A stretch of 64,000 nt of DNA. It comes from Corynebacterium sp. (GTDB lineage: Bacteria; Actinomycetota; Actinomycetes; Mycobacteriales; Mycobacteriaceae). The notes under the pieces are model-generated. The model was not told where the DNA came from and ran no database searches. It saw nothing but the letters and a program-made list of their open reading frames with translations. The stretch spans positions 257,413 to 321,412 of the forward strand of contig NZ_JAUNKO010000002.1 of NCBI RefSeq assembly GCF_030532715.1, written 5' to 3'. Shown here in pieces: positions 51,311-60,636 of the stretch; within the stretch, counting starts at the first letter, position 1, and every line of letters starts with the position of its first letter. Position numbers and translations under genes: made by a program.

Positions 51311-51715
51311 GTGAAAAAGCGTATCGACGTCGTGGGAGCCGTGCTAGTCCGAGACGGCAACGTTTTAGCAGCTCGACGCGGCAATGGGATGTCTTTAGCG
51401 GGATTGTGGGAATTTCCCGGCGGCAAAATTGAGTCGAATGAGCAACCCCGCGATGCCCTGCGCCGCGAACTCGAAGAAGAACTCCTTTGCCTCGCCGACG
51501 TTGGTGAACAGATTGAAACGACTGAACACGAATACGACTTTGGCATCGTCATCCTAACAACCTTCTACTGCACCCTGCTCAATGGTGATCCCAAGCTCAC
51601 CGAGCATGCGGAGATCCGATGGGTTCCCGCACAAGAGTTGGCGTCACTTGAATGGGCGCCCGCCGATATTCCCGCAGTTCATCGTGTAGTTGAGCGTTTT
51701 TCGGCGCGATACTGA
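51311..51715 (+). CDS. MutT-type NUDIX hydrolase
   Basis: This 134-aa protein has the Nudix box GGKIESNEQPRDALRRELEE (residues 37-56), matching GX5EX7REUXEE, with Leu in place of the final box Gly. The MutT-like features VGAVLVRDGNVLAARR and GLWEFPGGK suggest a pyrophosphatase acting on oxidised nucleotides such as 8-oxo-dGTP. The start is GTG with GGAG 7 nt before it. It is a single gene before the minus-strand defence region. Confidence 0.9.
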   Translation: MKKRIDVVGAVLVRDGNVLAARRGNGMSLAGLWEFPGGKIESNEQPRDALRRELEEELLCLADVGEQIETTEHEYDFGIVILTTFYCTLLNGDPKLTEHAEIRWVPAQELASLEWAPADIPAVHRVVERFSARY

Positions 51716-51788
51716 GTTCGGTTTCCTAGACAAATGCGGGCAGTGAGCGGATGGTGAATACCGGACTATCCAAGTACCTGACGTCGCA

Positions 51789-52922
51789 CTAGGTCGTGGC
51801 TTTGGCCGCAGCCGGCGATAGCCGATGCCGCGACTCTTCGCTGGGAACGGCCACCGGTTCAACGATCCGATCATAGATTTCCGCCGCGACCTTGTGAATA
51901 TCAGCCACATAGCTATCGCGTTGAGTGTGCTGGGATCCAGTGACGCCATCTTTTGCGAGCAATTCTGCGATGGGGGCGTGTGCGTCTTGCGCCCGCGCGG
52001 GCATGGAAGCCATTTCTGGAATGTGGCCGAGGAGGTAATTATCGTGCTTGGCCCCCAGACTATCCGCAATCGTGTTTGCGGCAACGCCGAATTTGTCGCG
52101 AAATAATTCGTAGGCGCCGACGAGGACTTCGTTGCCGTCCTTTTTCTTCTTTTTGTATTCCTGCGTGGTGTAGCCCAGGTAGGTGAGATTGCGTCCGGAT
52201 TCGCCGTGCAGTCGCAGGGCGCGGAGTTTCTCCTCGATATTAGTGTTGTATCGCCCCCAACTGTTTTTATTGGCTTCGACCATTTCGCTATATTCAACGG
52301 TCCATTCGGTAAACCAGCGGGAGAGGTTGCCAAAGGCGTGGTAGCTGAATAAGTCGGTGGAAGTTGGTGTTACAAAGGCGTCGCAACCAAGTAAAACAGT
52401 GCGGTTAAATGGGCCGAGGCTGGGCCCGACGTCGAAAAAGATGACGTCGTAGCTGTCCGCGTCGTCGAGAGCCGTGGCGAGTTGGCCTGCCCAGTGGACA
52501 CGGCGGAAGTCACCCGTTTTGCGGCTCAGCGCATTGAACCACGCCTCACTCATGACGTCTTCGATTTGGGAAAGCATGGGGTGGCCAGCTAAAACGTCGA
52601 CTTTGAAGCGTGCGGATCGGATCGGGTGAATGTCCGCATTAATCGTGGGCTCGCCTTCTCGCAGCGGTACGAACAGCGAGTACACGGTCTTGTGAAGCGA
52701 GGAGCGCAGTGCTTCTTCAACATTTCCGGTGCTGCCGTAGATTTCTTCACACTGTTTGGTGGTGAGCATCAATTGGGTGGCATTGCATTGTGGGTCACAG
52801 TCGACGTACAGCACTCGTTGCCCTCGCTGCGAGAAGTAGTGGGCAACGTTGGTGGAAATCGTGGTTTTGCCCACGCCACCCTTGTTGTTAAAGAAGCTTA
52901 TGGTCCGGATGCCTGATGCCAT
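51789..52922 (-). CDS. ParA/Soj-type P-loop ATPase, no ParB partner
   Basis: This 377-aa protein has the deviant Walker A KGGVGKTTISTN (residues 14-25), the A' motif VLYVDCDPQCNATQ and Walker B VIFFDVGPS. The C-terminal half carries a Lys run (EYKKKKKDGNE). It is the type often found on plasmids or mobile elements, but no ParB and no parS-like repeat is near. The start is the ATG of MASGIRTI, with AAGGGA upstream. It lies 226 bp past the DUF6339-like gene on the same strand and seems to have its own promoter. Its link to the Z1 operon is positional only. Confidence 0.88.
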   Translation of the reverse strand: MASGIRTISFFNNKGGVGKTTISTNVAHYFSQRGQRVLYVDCDPQCNATQLMLTTKQCEEIYGSTGNVEEALRSSLHKTVYSLFVPLREGEPTINADIHPIRSARFKVDVLAGHPMLSQIEDVMSEAWFNALSRKTGDFRRVHWAGQLATALDDADSYDVIFFDVGPSLGPFNRTVLLGCDAFVTPTSTDLFSYHAFGNLSRWFTEWTVEYSEMVEANKNSWGRYNTNIEEKLRALRLHGESGRNLTYLGYTTQEYKKKKKDGNEVLVGAYELFRDKFGVAANTIADSLGAKHDNYLLGHIPEMASMPARAQDAHAPIAELLAKDGVTGSQHTQRDSYVADIHKVAAEIYDRIVEPVAVPSEESRHRLSPAAAKATT

Positions 52923-53089
52923 TGTCTGGGTTTCCCTTACGCTCACCACAGGATATTTAAGTATTTGCTCAGAGTAAGATTAGACCACCGTTTGTGTAGT
53001 GTCATCTTCAACTCAGCGGAAGGGAACTTGGTCGTAGTTCTGGACCGCTCAAACTGGTTGTTCATCCGTGTATTGCCCCGAAGGAAACG

Positions 53090-53134
53090 AACACCGCCGC
53101 CCGCCCCGCATGTTGCGAGGGGAACGGCGGTGTT
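53090..53134 (-). terminator. Intrinsic terminator of the Z1/GHKL operon
   Basis: AACACCGCCG (53090-53099) pairs with CGGCGGTGTT (53125-53134). On the minus strand the stem is followed by CGTTTCCTT. It lies 14 bp beyond the last gene of the operon and separates it from the ParA gene. The rest of 52923-53089 is the probable ParA promoter region. Confidence 0.6.
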
Positions 53135-53148
53135 GGCTGAGGTCGGTG

Positions 53149-53922
53149 TTAACTTGCAGTTGCCACCGAAGCCAGGAAGCTGTCGAAGATTTCTTTAACC
53201 CGTTGTTCCAATTGCTCGTCGTTTAACGTGTCAAAGTCGATGATTTCGGCCCAACGGCCAAAATGCACCATTACGCCACGTAAGTTGTCTTGGCGGGACA
53301 GCGGATTGTTGGCGTATTCGGAAAAGCGCGAGATGTGCTCTTTAGCAATTGCCTGCGCAATGCGCGGGTTGCCGCCGAAGGTGGTGCGGTCCAAAATGGC
53401 GGAGCATTCGTTATCGCTCAACACCGCATTGATGTCCGAGCCGAAGGTGAAGCTGCGCCACCAGGCGCGGCGGAATACGTTGCGGCGGGATTGCCCAAGC
53501 CAAGCGTAGTACTCCGGGTTGCGTTCACGGTTCGGGTAGCGCCATTTCGCGACGTCGGGAAGCAGGACGAGCGTGAAGTAGTTCCATACCAACTCGTCGG
53601 CGGCCTGGGTGGGCAGCATGTGCATGTGTTCGTACAGGTAGTTGCCCACCTCGTAGTCGAACACGGTCACGGATTGCTTGTCGCCACCCTTGGGGTAGCC
53701 GTGCTTGTGCGCGATTTGCCGCACCCCGTCGCGGAGCTTCAACAAATACTCGTCCTGCACCGGGTTGGAGCAGATTCCATCGAAGTGCGCCAACGGGTGC
53801 GCTACGTCATTGTTTTCCTGCAGCCGCGCAATGGACTTGGAAATCGTCTGCCGAGCGAGTTCGATGGCGTGGGCGCGGTCAAGGAGCTTGTAGTAGAAAT
53901 ACGATTCGGCGGGATTGTTCAT
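53149..53922 (-). CDS. DUF6339-like protein of the Z1 operon
   Basis: This 257-aa soluble protein has WNYFTLVLLPDVAKWRYP, RRNVFRRAWWRS and a C-terminal helix; it reminds me of DUF6339 (of unknown function, seen near Z1 and restriction genes). It is the last gene of the operon; its start overlaps the preceding stop by 4 bp (ATGA). No catalytic motif is clear, though the pattern RRNVFRRAWW is rich in Arg and Trp. Family assignment is from memory and may be wrong. Confidence 0.65.
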   Translation of the reverse strand: MNNPAESYFYYKLLDRAHAIELARQTISKSIARLQENNDVAHPLAHFDGICSNPVQDEYLLKLRDGVRQIAHKHGYPKGGDKQSVTVFDYEVGNYLYEHMHMLPTQAADELVWNYFTLVLLPDVAKWRYPNRERNPEYYAWLGQSRRNVFRRAWWRSFTFGSDINAVLSDNECSAILDRTTFGGNPRIAQAIAKEHISRFSEYANNPLSRQDNLRGVMVHFGRWAEIIDFDTLNDEQLEQRVKEIFDSFLASVATAS

Positions 53923-54848
53923 TTCTTGCTCTTTTGAGAATTGAAGAAGTGCGACTGGATTCGGGCGTGAATTTCGCCTGGGTTTTGCTCGTAGATGTTC
54001 TTCGTTTCCTGGAGCGATTGCTCACCGAAGATAGCGGTATGGATGGACACCAACTTGTCCGCGAGGGTACCAAGCTCGGTGATCTCCGGGTCGAGCTCGT
54101 CGGGGTCGAAGAGCAAGGTGTGCATGATCAACTGGCTGACTACATCAGAATTCAAAAACGCGCGGAAGTCTTTACTGTCCAACGATTTCGGATCCGCGAG
54201 GTAGTCTTCCACCCGCTTGTGCATTGTGTTGAGCTGCAAACGGATCGCGGCGCTGGCGTGGCGGTGCGGATGGCGGTCTACCTCCAACTTCCACATCGCG
54301 GAGGTTGGTTCGATGCGCGCCTCCTTAAAGTTGATGGCGCTCAACGGGAATTGTGTTTCCGGGCTTTCCAAGTTGACGGACACGGTGCTTTCCCACAGCC
54401 GCGAACCGGGGTATTTCGGTGCCAGCGTCGGCTCATGAGCGTGTGGATTTTCCAAGAGCACCACAGAGACTCGGAAACTGACGGTGCCGCCGATCTCCGT
54501 CCCCGGAAGGTTCACCTTGAGGGTTTGTTTGCCATCCACCACTTCTTGAGTTTCGGTGGCGCCGTGGCGGCCAGTTTTTGAAGATTTCCATACGATGGCA
54601 GCGCCGACGCGGGAGGCAGGGCTGTCGGTCAGCGGGTCCTCGTCAGGCAGGCCTGTTTCCTTCAACACGCGTGGTAGATCCACGTTAATGGTCAGGGACG
54701 CCTCCACCGGGGTTTCGTACGTCCAGGTGCTTTCCGCGCCGTCGTCAGTGTAGGCGACGGGTTCACCATCAACGAGGATTTCGTAATCCACGAGGCGGAT
54801 CGCCTCAGCCGAGGGTTGCCGGAAACCAAGGCAAATACGGTTAGCCAT
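53919..54848 (-). CDS. Unrecognised protein of the Z1 operon
   Basis: This 309-aa soluble protein has no motif I recognise. The N-terminal half seems beta-rich (LVDYEILVDGEPVAYTDDG, SLTINVDLPRVL, GTVSFRVSVVLLEN), the C-terminal half helical (FLNSDVVSQLIMHTLLF, LGTLADKLVSIHTAIFGEQS). It overlaps its upstream neighbour by one base (TAATG) and its downstream one by 4 bp, so its synthesis is coupled to both. It may be the specificity or sensing element of the system; this is a guess. Confidence 0.7.
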   Translation of the reverse strand: MANRICLGFRQPSAEAIRLVDYEILVDGEPVAYTDDGAESTWTYETPVEASLTINVDLPRVLKETGLPDEDPLTDSPASRVGAAIVWKSSKTGRHGATETQEVVDGKQTLKVNLPGTEIGGTVSFRVSVVLLENPHAHEPTLAPKYPGSRLWESTVSVNLESPETQFPLSAINFKEARIEPTSAMWKLEVDRHPHRHASAAIRLQLNTMHKRVEDYLADPKSLDSKDFRAFLNSDVVSQLIMHTLLFDPDELDPEITELGTLADKLVSIHTAIFGEQSLQETKNIYEQNPGEIHARIQSHFFNSQKSKK

Positions 54849-56854
54849 TAGTTTTCCTCCTGTTCTTCACCGCGCAACACGGGGGCGGGGTTAGCTTCGG
54901 TGCTCACATTCAGCATGATCGCCGTGTTTTCTGGTTGCAGCAAGGCAATGTAGCCTTCCCAGCTGTCTTCACTGATGGAAACGACGGGCAGCTCCGGGTT
55001 TTCCCCGCCGGCGGCCAGCGTCTCCCAATCCAACGTCGGGTCGTACGGGTCCACCCAGCCCAGCGGAATGGCCAGGCTCACGCCTTCCCCGCGCTTGGAG
55101 TACCGCTTTCCATCAACGACGGAAACCGGGTGAATCTGCAGCGTGGCGCCGTGTTGTGCGGCCGCTTTGCTCAACTTTGCCGTCACCTGGAACACCACGA
55201 CCGTACCGCGACTGGTCACCTCCATCGTCTCAATATTTGTGGAGGTTGTAATACCCGCGCGCGGCGTCTTTTTCACCGCCCGGTTGCGTGCTTGCGGTGC
55301 CTTCACCTTCGGCGTGCGGCCGCTGGTGCCGTCCGACAAAATTTTACCCAGGTCTTGCGAAAGCTCCACGATCGCCGGACTGGATACGGATTTGACTACC
55401 TTGATTGTGCTCGGCGTGAGCTCTTTAATAAACCCGCGTAGGCGATCGAATGCCACCTTCACCGGGTTGGTGCGGCGCGGCGACGTTTTGCCTTCCTGGA
55501 AGAACCGCGGATCGGACAAGTCCACCGTCTTCGGGTTCCACTCGTCATGCGCTGGGGGCTCACTCGCGGCAAACAACCCGTCCAAGCGTGACGACGCCAC
55601 GAACACGCCGCCGTAACCCGAACCCACCGCCGCCTTCGGGCCAGTCCAATAGTCCACCACCATGCGTGGGCTGCGCATCAGTGCGATGTGGTGATCGTAG
55701 GTCTGATCCGCAGTTGTACTTTTCTCCGGGATGCGCGACAACCGGTACAAACACAGCTTGCCCAAATACTCCGCTGGCCGCTTGGAAATGATGTCACGCA
55801 ATCGGTAACGGGAGGAACCGGTCCATTCATCAGTGATCTCATGGTAGTGCGGCTCAGGATGTTTGACCAGCTCCTTATACGCCCGCACGATGTGCAAGAG
55901 GCCGGGATCATCCATTGGGTTCGGAATCACCACATCGTTGCCGCGATCCTTGACCACGAAGCTGATCGGATCCATGTTCTTGTGCTGTACCACCATGTGG
56001 GGCCACGCCCACTTGGTGAGCGACTTGGCGATGCTTTCCATGCAAAACTTCGTGAGCGCGTCGTCGTCCATCTCCGCATCGGACGGCGCCTCAAATGCCG
56101 GGTCCAGTACGGCTACGGAAGTTCCGGTTTGCCGGTGTTCGCTGAAATACTCGTCCATGCCAAACGCGGCCGCCAACTTGTCTGCGTCTTCACCAACGAT
56201 CGGCTCGGCGAAATCACCGCCGGTGACACCGTCAGCTTGCAAACCCCACCAGTGCCGGCCCGTGAAGTTCAGCTCATCAATGTGAAACGCCTCGCTGATT
56301 GCCATCGCGATGAAACGATTGACGCGCTCACCCTGCTCATTACGGGTACGGGTGTACACCAACACGGTGTTGATCTTGCTGGCGTCAAAAAACACACCCT
56401 TACCAAAACCGTAGGTTCCGCCGCCGATTGCCTTATCCGAACTACGGCCGATGTTGCGGATAAACGAAACGAAATCGTCTTTGCAATCCACGTGGGTGGC
56501 TGCGGATGTGGGGCCCTGCAATCCGCACGTGCCAGAGTCGGAGACCACAATGAGGGGCAAGTTATCGCGCTTCAGGTATTCCCCGAGGGAATCCTCAACA
56601 CCAGTGAGGTCATCGCCGAAGAAGTTGCGAAGCTGCTCCACGGCCGCCTCATCGAGGGTTTTAAAATCAATGGCAAATGTCACGCCGTCGGTGTGGTTGC
56701 CGGTGTCACGCGCATCCCAGCTATTTTGCAAAGTTTCTCGGGTGAACATTTCCCAGCGATGTAGGTTCGGACGCCCAAGTGCCTTTTTCGTTGATGTGCC
56801 GTATGTGCTTCCGGAATCACCGAAAGGTTCCTTGTGGTGAAAGACGTTAAGCAT
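54848..56854 (-). CDS. GHKL (MutL/MORC-like) ATPase
   Basis: This 668-aa protein has the three Bergerat motifs: N-box RETLQNSWDA (Glu40, Asn44, Asp47), the G1 box VVSDSGTCGLQG (Asp106) and the glycine-rich lid GGGTYGFGKG (144-153). After the ATPase part it has a long, unrecognised C-terminal region with a Lys/Arg-rich stretch (RTPKVKAPQARNRAVKKTPR). Such MutL/MORC-like ATPases were described in restriction-linked operons with Z1 and PD-(D/E)XK proteins. It starts 6 bp after the nuclease gene, with AGGAAAAC before its ATG. Confidence 0.85.
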   Translation of the reverse strand: MLNVFHHKEPFGDSGSTYGTSTKKALGRPNLHRWEMFTRETLQNSWDARDTGNHTDGVTFAIDFKTLDEAAVEQLRNFFGDDLTGVEDSLGEYLKRDNLPLIVVSDSGTCGLQGPTSAATHVDCKDDFVSFIRNIGRSSDKAIGGGTYGFGKGVFFDASKINTVLVYTRTRNEQGERVNRFIAMAISEAFHIDELNFTGRHWWGLQADGVTGGDFAEPIVGEDADKLAAAFGMDEYFSEHRQTGTSVAVLDPAFEAPSDAEMDDDALTKFCMESIAKSLTKWAWPHMVVQHKNMDPISFVVKDRGNDVVIPNPMDDPGLLHIVRAYKELVKHPEPHYHEITDEWTGSSRYRLRDIISKRPAEYLGKLCLYRLSRIPEKSTTADQTYDHHIALMRSPRMVVDYWTGPKAAVGSGYGGVFVASSRLDGLFAASEPPAHDEWNPKTVDLSDPRFFQEGKTSPRRTNPVKVAFDRLRGFIKELTPSTIKVVKSVSSPAIVELSQDLGKILSDGTSGRTPKVKAPQARNRAVKKTPRAGITTSTNIETMEVTSRGTVVVFQVTAKLSKAAAQHGATLQIHPVSVVDGKRYSKRGEGVSLAIPLGWVDPYDPTLDWETLAAGGENPELPVVSISEDSWEGYIALLQPENTAIMLNVSTEANPAPVLRGEEQEEN

Positions 56855-56860
56855 GTTTTC

Positions 56861-57844
56861 CTAGTCGTTCCTATATCCGGGGATTTCGGAGGGGGAGGAG
56901 AGGTCAATGGTGTATTTAATATGTTGGATTCGGTCGGATGGGCCTACCTGAAGTAATCGGGGAAACTCATCCGTCACATCGAATGTATGCTGCTCACAGA
57001 ATCTGTATCGCTTAGGCTCCTCTCGTCCTTCCTCGATATGCGCGTAGCCAGTTTCAGCCAGCTGGTTTAGAAGTTCTGGCCCCGAAACCTGTGGGTGCTT
57101 CAGAATGCGTTCCACAAGTCCACGCAGCGTGACTTCACCAGTCGGCGTTGCTTCGTATTTTCGCACAATAAGCCGAAGTGGGATGTCATGGGTAGGTTCC
57201 AGCTGGGAATTCCCGTGAATAGTAATAAAAAGCCCGTTGTTTTGCAGGGTGGCTTTGCATTCTATGCTGACGTCATCAAAGCTGAAATCATGACGAGCGT
57301 TATCCGGCCCTGTCCAGCGGAGAAAGGCGATTTCTCCCCGTTCCTGCAATAGTTGTTCCAACACTTCCAGTTCCGCAATCAGGCCGGTTTCTTCTTCTGG
57401 GGTTAGCACTTTAGCATTGTTACCTGAAAAAAGATTCCGCCAACGCTTTAAAAGTGCCGATGCCGTAAGTGCTGCTTGCTCAGGTTGTGCCATGGATTTC
57501 ATCAGGAAATCATCGCAAAAGACTTCGAATACCGAGCGTAGCGCGGGCTCCTTGAGTGTGATAAGTGCGCAGGGTTGGTCGCGATATGTGTCGCGAGTGA
57601 GGGCCAAACTAGGGCTCCTCGTATCCGTGCTGAACTTTTGTGCGACTTCTTCGGTCATTGGGATTTGTAGCCCAATTCCACGTTCATCATCAACAAACGC
57701 TGAGATACGACCGATGGCGCTCAGCACCCCAGTGGGGAGAATCAACCGGGTAAACGGTGATTTCTCGCCGGAAGCGGCCCGAGTAAAGAGCGCCTGAAAC
57801 AGTTCCGCAGATGGTAGCGGCCTAGGTTCGGTCACTGGATTCAT
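56861..57844 (-). CDS. PD-(D/E)XK nuclease-like protein (DUF4420 type)
   Basis: This 327-aa protein has the pattern of the DUF4420/PD-(D/E)XK motif family: a conserved Glu in EETGLIAELEVLEQLL (about residue 152-167), Asp186 in ARHDFSFD, and the E195-C-K197 core in VSIECKAT. The spacing fits a REase-fold active site. It should cut DNA, probably guided by the Z1 helicase and GHKL ATPase. Its start overlaps the 3' end of the Z1 gene by 23 bp. Confidence 0.82.
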   Translation of the reverse strand: MNPVTEPRPLPSAELFQALFTRAASGEKSPFTRLILPTGVLSAIGRISAFVDDERGIGLQIPMTEEVAQKFSTDTRSPSLALTRDTYRDQPCALITLKEPALRSVFEVFCDDFLMKSMAQPEQAALTASALLKRWRNLFSGNNAKVLTPEEETGLIAELEVLEQLLQERGEIAFLRWTGPDNARHDFSFDDVSIECKATLQNNGLFITIHGNSQLEPTHDIPLRLIVRKYEATPTGEVTLRGLVERILKHPQVSGPELLNQLAETGYAHIEEGREEPKRYRFCEQHTFDVTDEFPRLLQVGPSDRIQHIKYTIDLSSPSEIPGYRND

Positions 57845-60584
57845 CCTTCAGCTTCTCGCCATCAACTGATTCCGCGCTATCGAATTCATCGTCCATGGCC
57901 TCGTAGGCTGCGCGGGTTTCCGCGTCAGCTTCCAAGGCGGTCACATATTCCACACCGGACCCGGGGTTCGCAGAGGTGGGGAAGAAGATCGCGATGCCGA
58001 TAATGTCATCGACAGCATTGAGATCCACCCGTGGCGGCTTCGTGCTCGCGTAGCGCGAGGATGGCGTTGGTCGCTTCGCTTGCGCCGGAGCCTTCGAATC
58101 TTTGTCGATAACATAAATGGCGAGGTGAGCCGTACTGTTGCCAGCGTGTTTATCGTGCGCCGCGCGGATTACTGCGTCTTTATTCGTTTCGTTTTTCTTT
58201 ATCTCCGCAATCGCATCGGCGATGATTTGGTGCCTAGTTTCATTGTCAACCGGGAGATCGTTGAGGCGGTGCAGCGGCGCGGCGAGCGCCCTGATTTGCG
58301 CGTTTGTGGTGGTGTGATCCTCCAGTTTCGAACGGCGTACTTTGTGTACGTGCAGGCCGGGTCCGATTTCTCGAGTACCTTGCGCTTCGTTGGCCAAACC
58401 GAAGAAGGAAATATTCCAACGGCGAAGCGTTTTAGCCTCAGATTCTTCTTGGATGTATTGCTGGACAAGAGTTTTCCGCCGATTTTCAAAGCGAGATCCC
58501 TCATCGAACAAGTAGTTGGTGAGGAATTCCATTACAAGATCGGTCGAGGCGTTGCGGAACACGGTGGTACCGTTATCCAACTTTTCGGAGGTGATTCCTT
58601 CTTCCTGGAGTGCGGCCACAAAATCCCACGTGGCATCCAGGTTGTTTTGCAACCATTCTTTGTCGCCAGCTTTAAACCGTACCGTCCGCACCTGCTGGCC
58701 GGAGTAACTGGCGGTCATTTTCATGGAATCCTGCATCTTTGCACGTGCAGTAATCATCATGGCCGGGTGTTTGCGGATCTTCGCTTGCACTTCGATTGGC
58801 GTGTAGCGTTCGCGGGCATAGCAGGCAAGCTCTTGGCGGAGGTCAGCCTCGATCAGTGCGAGGTCGCGGAACCAAAGAGCGAGTTCTGCGGGCATCCAAA
58901 TGCGGGGGAGATCTTGGTAGCCGTTACGGAAACCGAACCATCGGCCCATCTGTAGCAAGGTATCGAAGGCGCTCGCTTGGCGGACGAAGTATGAAGCAAT
59001 CAGTCCTTCTAATGTAAGGCCGCGGGAAAGGGTGTTACCGCCAATGGTGATTACTGTTTCCGGGTGCTTGTCGGTGTAGATCAGTCGGTCATCCGATTCC
59101 GCATTGTCTATGATGACGCGGATTTTTTCCAGCACTGCGGGGATCAGCGGCCGGATTTGCTCGAAACTAACCTCGGGCAAATCAAACTCGCTGGCGGGAA
59201 CGGTGGCGGTTTCGGTTTCCCATTGTTCCACCCAGGAGTAAGGAATCGTGTCAGCTTGGATCGTTCGACGTAGCTTGTTGAGCTCTGTGCGTACCAGCAT
59301 CGCGAGACTGAGATGATGATCAGTCAGCATCGAAGTGTGGATCAGCATGGATGAGTGTTCGCGCTTATCGCCGCGCACCCATCGGGCGGCCGTGGTCATG
59401 ATAAACCAGCGGATCGCATCCTGTAGGCCGAAATCAATTTCGGGTGTCCAATTTGCGGAATCTTTGCGGGATGAAGGTGGCTTGATCTTTTCCACTTCCG
59501 ATTCCCCGATGATGCGGATCATATCGTAGCCGTCGCCATGTAGATCCGATTTTTCTTCACCGTCGAGCGGGTCGCGCCCGAATAAGGCTTCCGCACCGAA
59601 GTAGCCTTCCGGTTTCGGCAACACGTGAATGAAATTGGAGGGGTAGAGGTCGTCCGTTTTGTTCGGGTTGATCAGGACGTTGGCAAACGGGGTGGCGGTG
59701 TAACCAATATAAACGGTCTTCTTGCGGTCCAACAGGTCACTAATCTGCTGGTTAATGGCGGAACGTCGGCCTTTGGCGCGGGGGGAGACATCGATGCTGG
59801 CCTGGTCCGCCTCGTCATCGATGACTAAAATCGGACAGGAATCACCCAGCAAGCCTGCGCTATTAATCCATGCATTTAACGCTTGTAAACGCGTGGAGTT
59901 TTTCTTCACCACTGCGATAAAGCGAGTTTCCGGGTCTTTTAACCGCTGTGGATTGTCATCTCCCCAGAAATCGTGATCGACCGTGGTAAGCCGGTGCCAC
60001 TTGCCGTGATCGTGGAGAATCAGCTGTTGTTCCAGGCGAGCCTGGGTTTGTACACGCAAGTTCTCGGTCATCCCGGTGAGCACGATGATCAGGCGGTATC
60101 CAACATCGGCAGCTTTAGCGATCACGGACATATAGTTCGTGGTTTTACCGCTTTGCACATAGCCCACCACCAGGCCTTTGAGGTTAAAGAAATCCGAGCC
60201 GTTGGCTTGCCGTAGCGATTGGATAATGGCGGTGGAGGTGACATCGATGGAATCCACCGCTTTGCCAATCGCGGTTTCGATCTTGGCGCGCACCGGGGGC
60301 CAATAGGTATCTAAGGCAAGGTTTGGCCCGCCATACCACGACTTCGTTTCCGCCGGATCGTAGATTGCGGTGATGTATTCGCTCAGGGTTCCGGAAAGCC
60401 CGGAATCGCTCAGCTTGCGGCGAATGATTTTCTCAGCGGCCGAAACTTCGGGTGATTCACCATGCGTGCGGGTGAGCCGCGCGACCGCAGCATCGATGGA
60501 TAGCCCGCCTCTGATGAAGATTTCTATATCCTCGCAGGCTAAAAGAACTTCCGACTCATCAAGCACGTCGATACCATCCGTCAT
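57822..60584 (-). CDS. Z1-domain superfamily 2 helicase-like ATPase
   Basis: This 920-aa protein has the Z1 signature: Walker A GYVQSGKTTN (141-150), the DEAD-type Walker B VIDDEADQASID (254-265), motif III GYTATPFAN (294-302), motif V GGNTLSRGLTLEG (515-527) and the arginine-finger region QMGRWFGFR (545-553). The start is the ATG of MTDGIDVLDE with AAAGGGAG before it. It is the first gene of the five-gene operon Z1-nuclease-GHKL-309aa-DUF6339-like. Z1 proteins occur in restriction-like and anti-phage systems. The C-terminal 200 residues are unrecognised. Confidence 0.9.
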   Translation of the reverse strand: MTDGIDVLDESEVLLACEDIEIFIRGGLSIDAAVARLTRTHGESPEVSAAEKIIRRKLSDSGLSGTLSEYITAIYDPAETKSWYGGPNLALDTYWPPVRAKIETAIGKAVDSIDVTSTAIIQSLRQANGSDFFNLKGLVVGYVQSGKTTNYMSVIAKAADVGYRLIIVLTGMTENLRVQTQARLEQQLILHDHGKWHRLTTVDHDFWGDDNPQRLKDPETRFIAVVKKNSTRLQALNAWINSAGLLGDSCPILVIDDEADQASIDVSPRAKGRRSAINQQISDLLDRKKTVYIGYTATPFANVLINPNKTDDLYPSNFIHVLPKPEGYFGAEALFGRDPLDGEEKSDLHGDGYDMIRIIGESEVEKIKPPSSRKDSANWTPEIDFGLQDAIRWFIMTTAARWVRGDKREHSSMLIHTSMLTDHHLSLAMLVRTELNKLRRTIQADTIPYSWVEQWETETATVPASEFDLPEVSFEQIRPLIPAVLEKIRVIIDNAESDDRLIYTDKHPETVITIGGNTLSRGLTLEGLIASYFVRQASAFDTLLQMGRWFGFRNGYQDLPRIWMPAELALWFRDLALIEADLRQELACYARERYTPIEVQAKIRKHPAMMITARAKMQDSMKMTASYSGQQVRTVRFKAGDKEWLQNNLDATWDFVAALQEEGITSEKLDNGTTVFRNASTDLVMEFLTNYLFDEGSRFENRRKTLVQQYIQEESEAKTLRRWNISFFGLANEAQGTREIGPGLHVHKVRRSKLEDHTTTNAQIRALAAPLHRLNDLPVDNETRHQIIADAIAEIKKNETNKDAVIRAAHDKHAGNSTAHLAIYVIDKDSKAPAQAKRPTPSSRYASTKPPRVDLNAVDDIIGIAIFFPTSANPGSGVEYVTALEADAETRAAYEAMDDEFDSAESVDGEKLKDESSDRT

Positions 60585-60636
60585 CCGCGAGCTCCCTTTT
60601 TATCCCCAGGACTGCTTTGGGCACGTGGCCCCTTTT

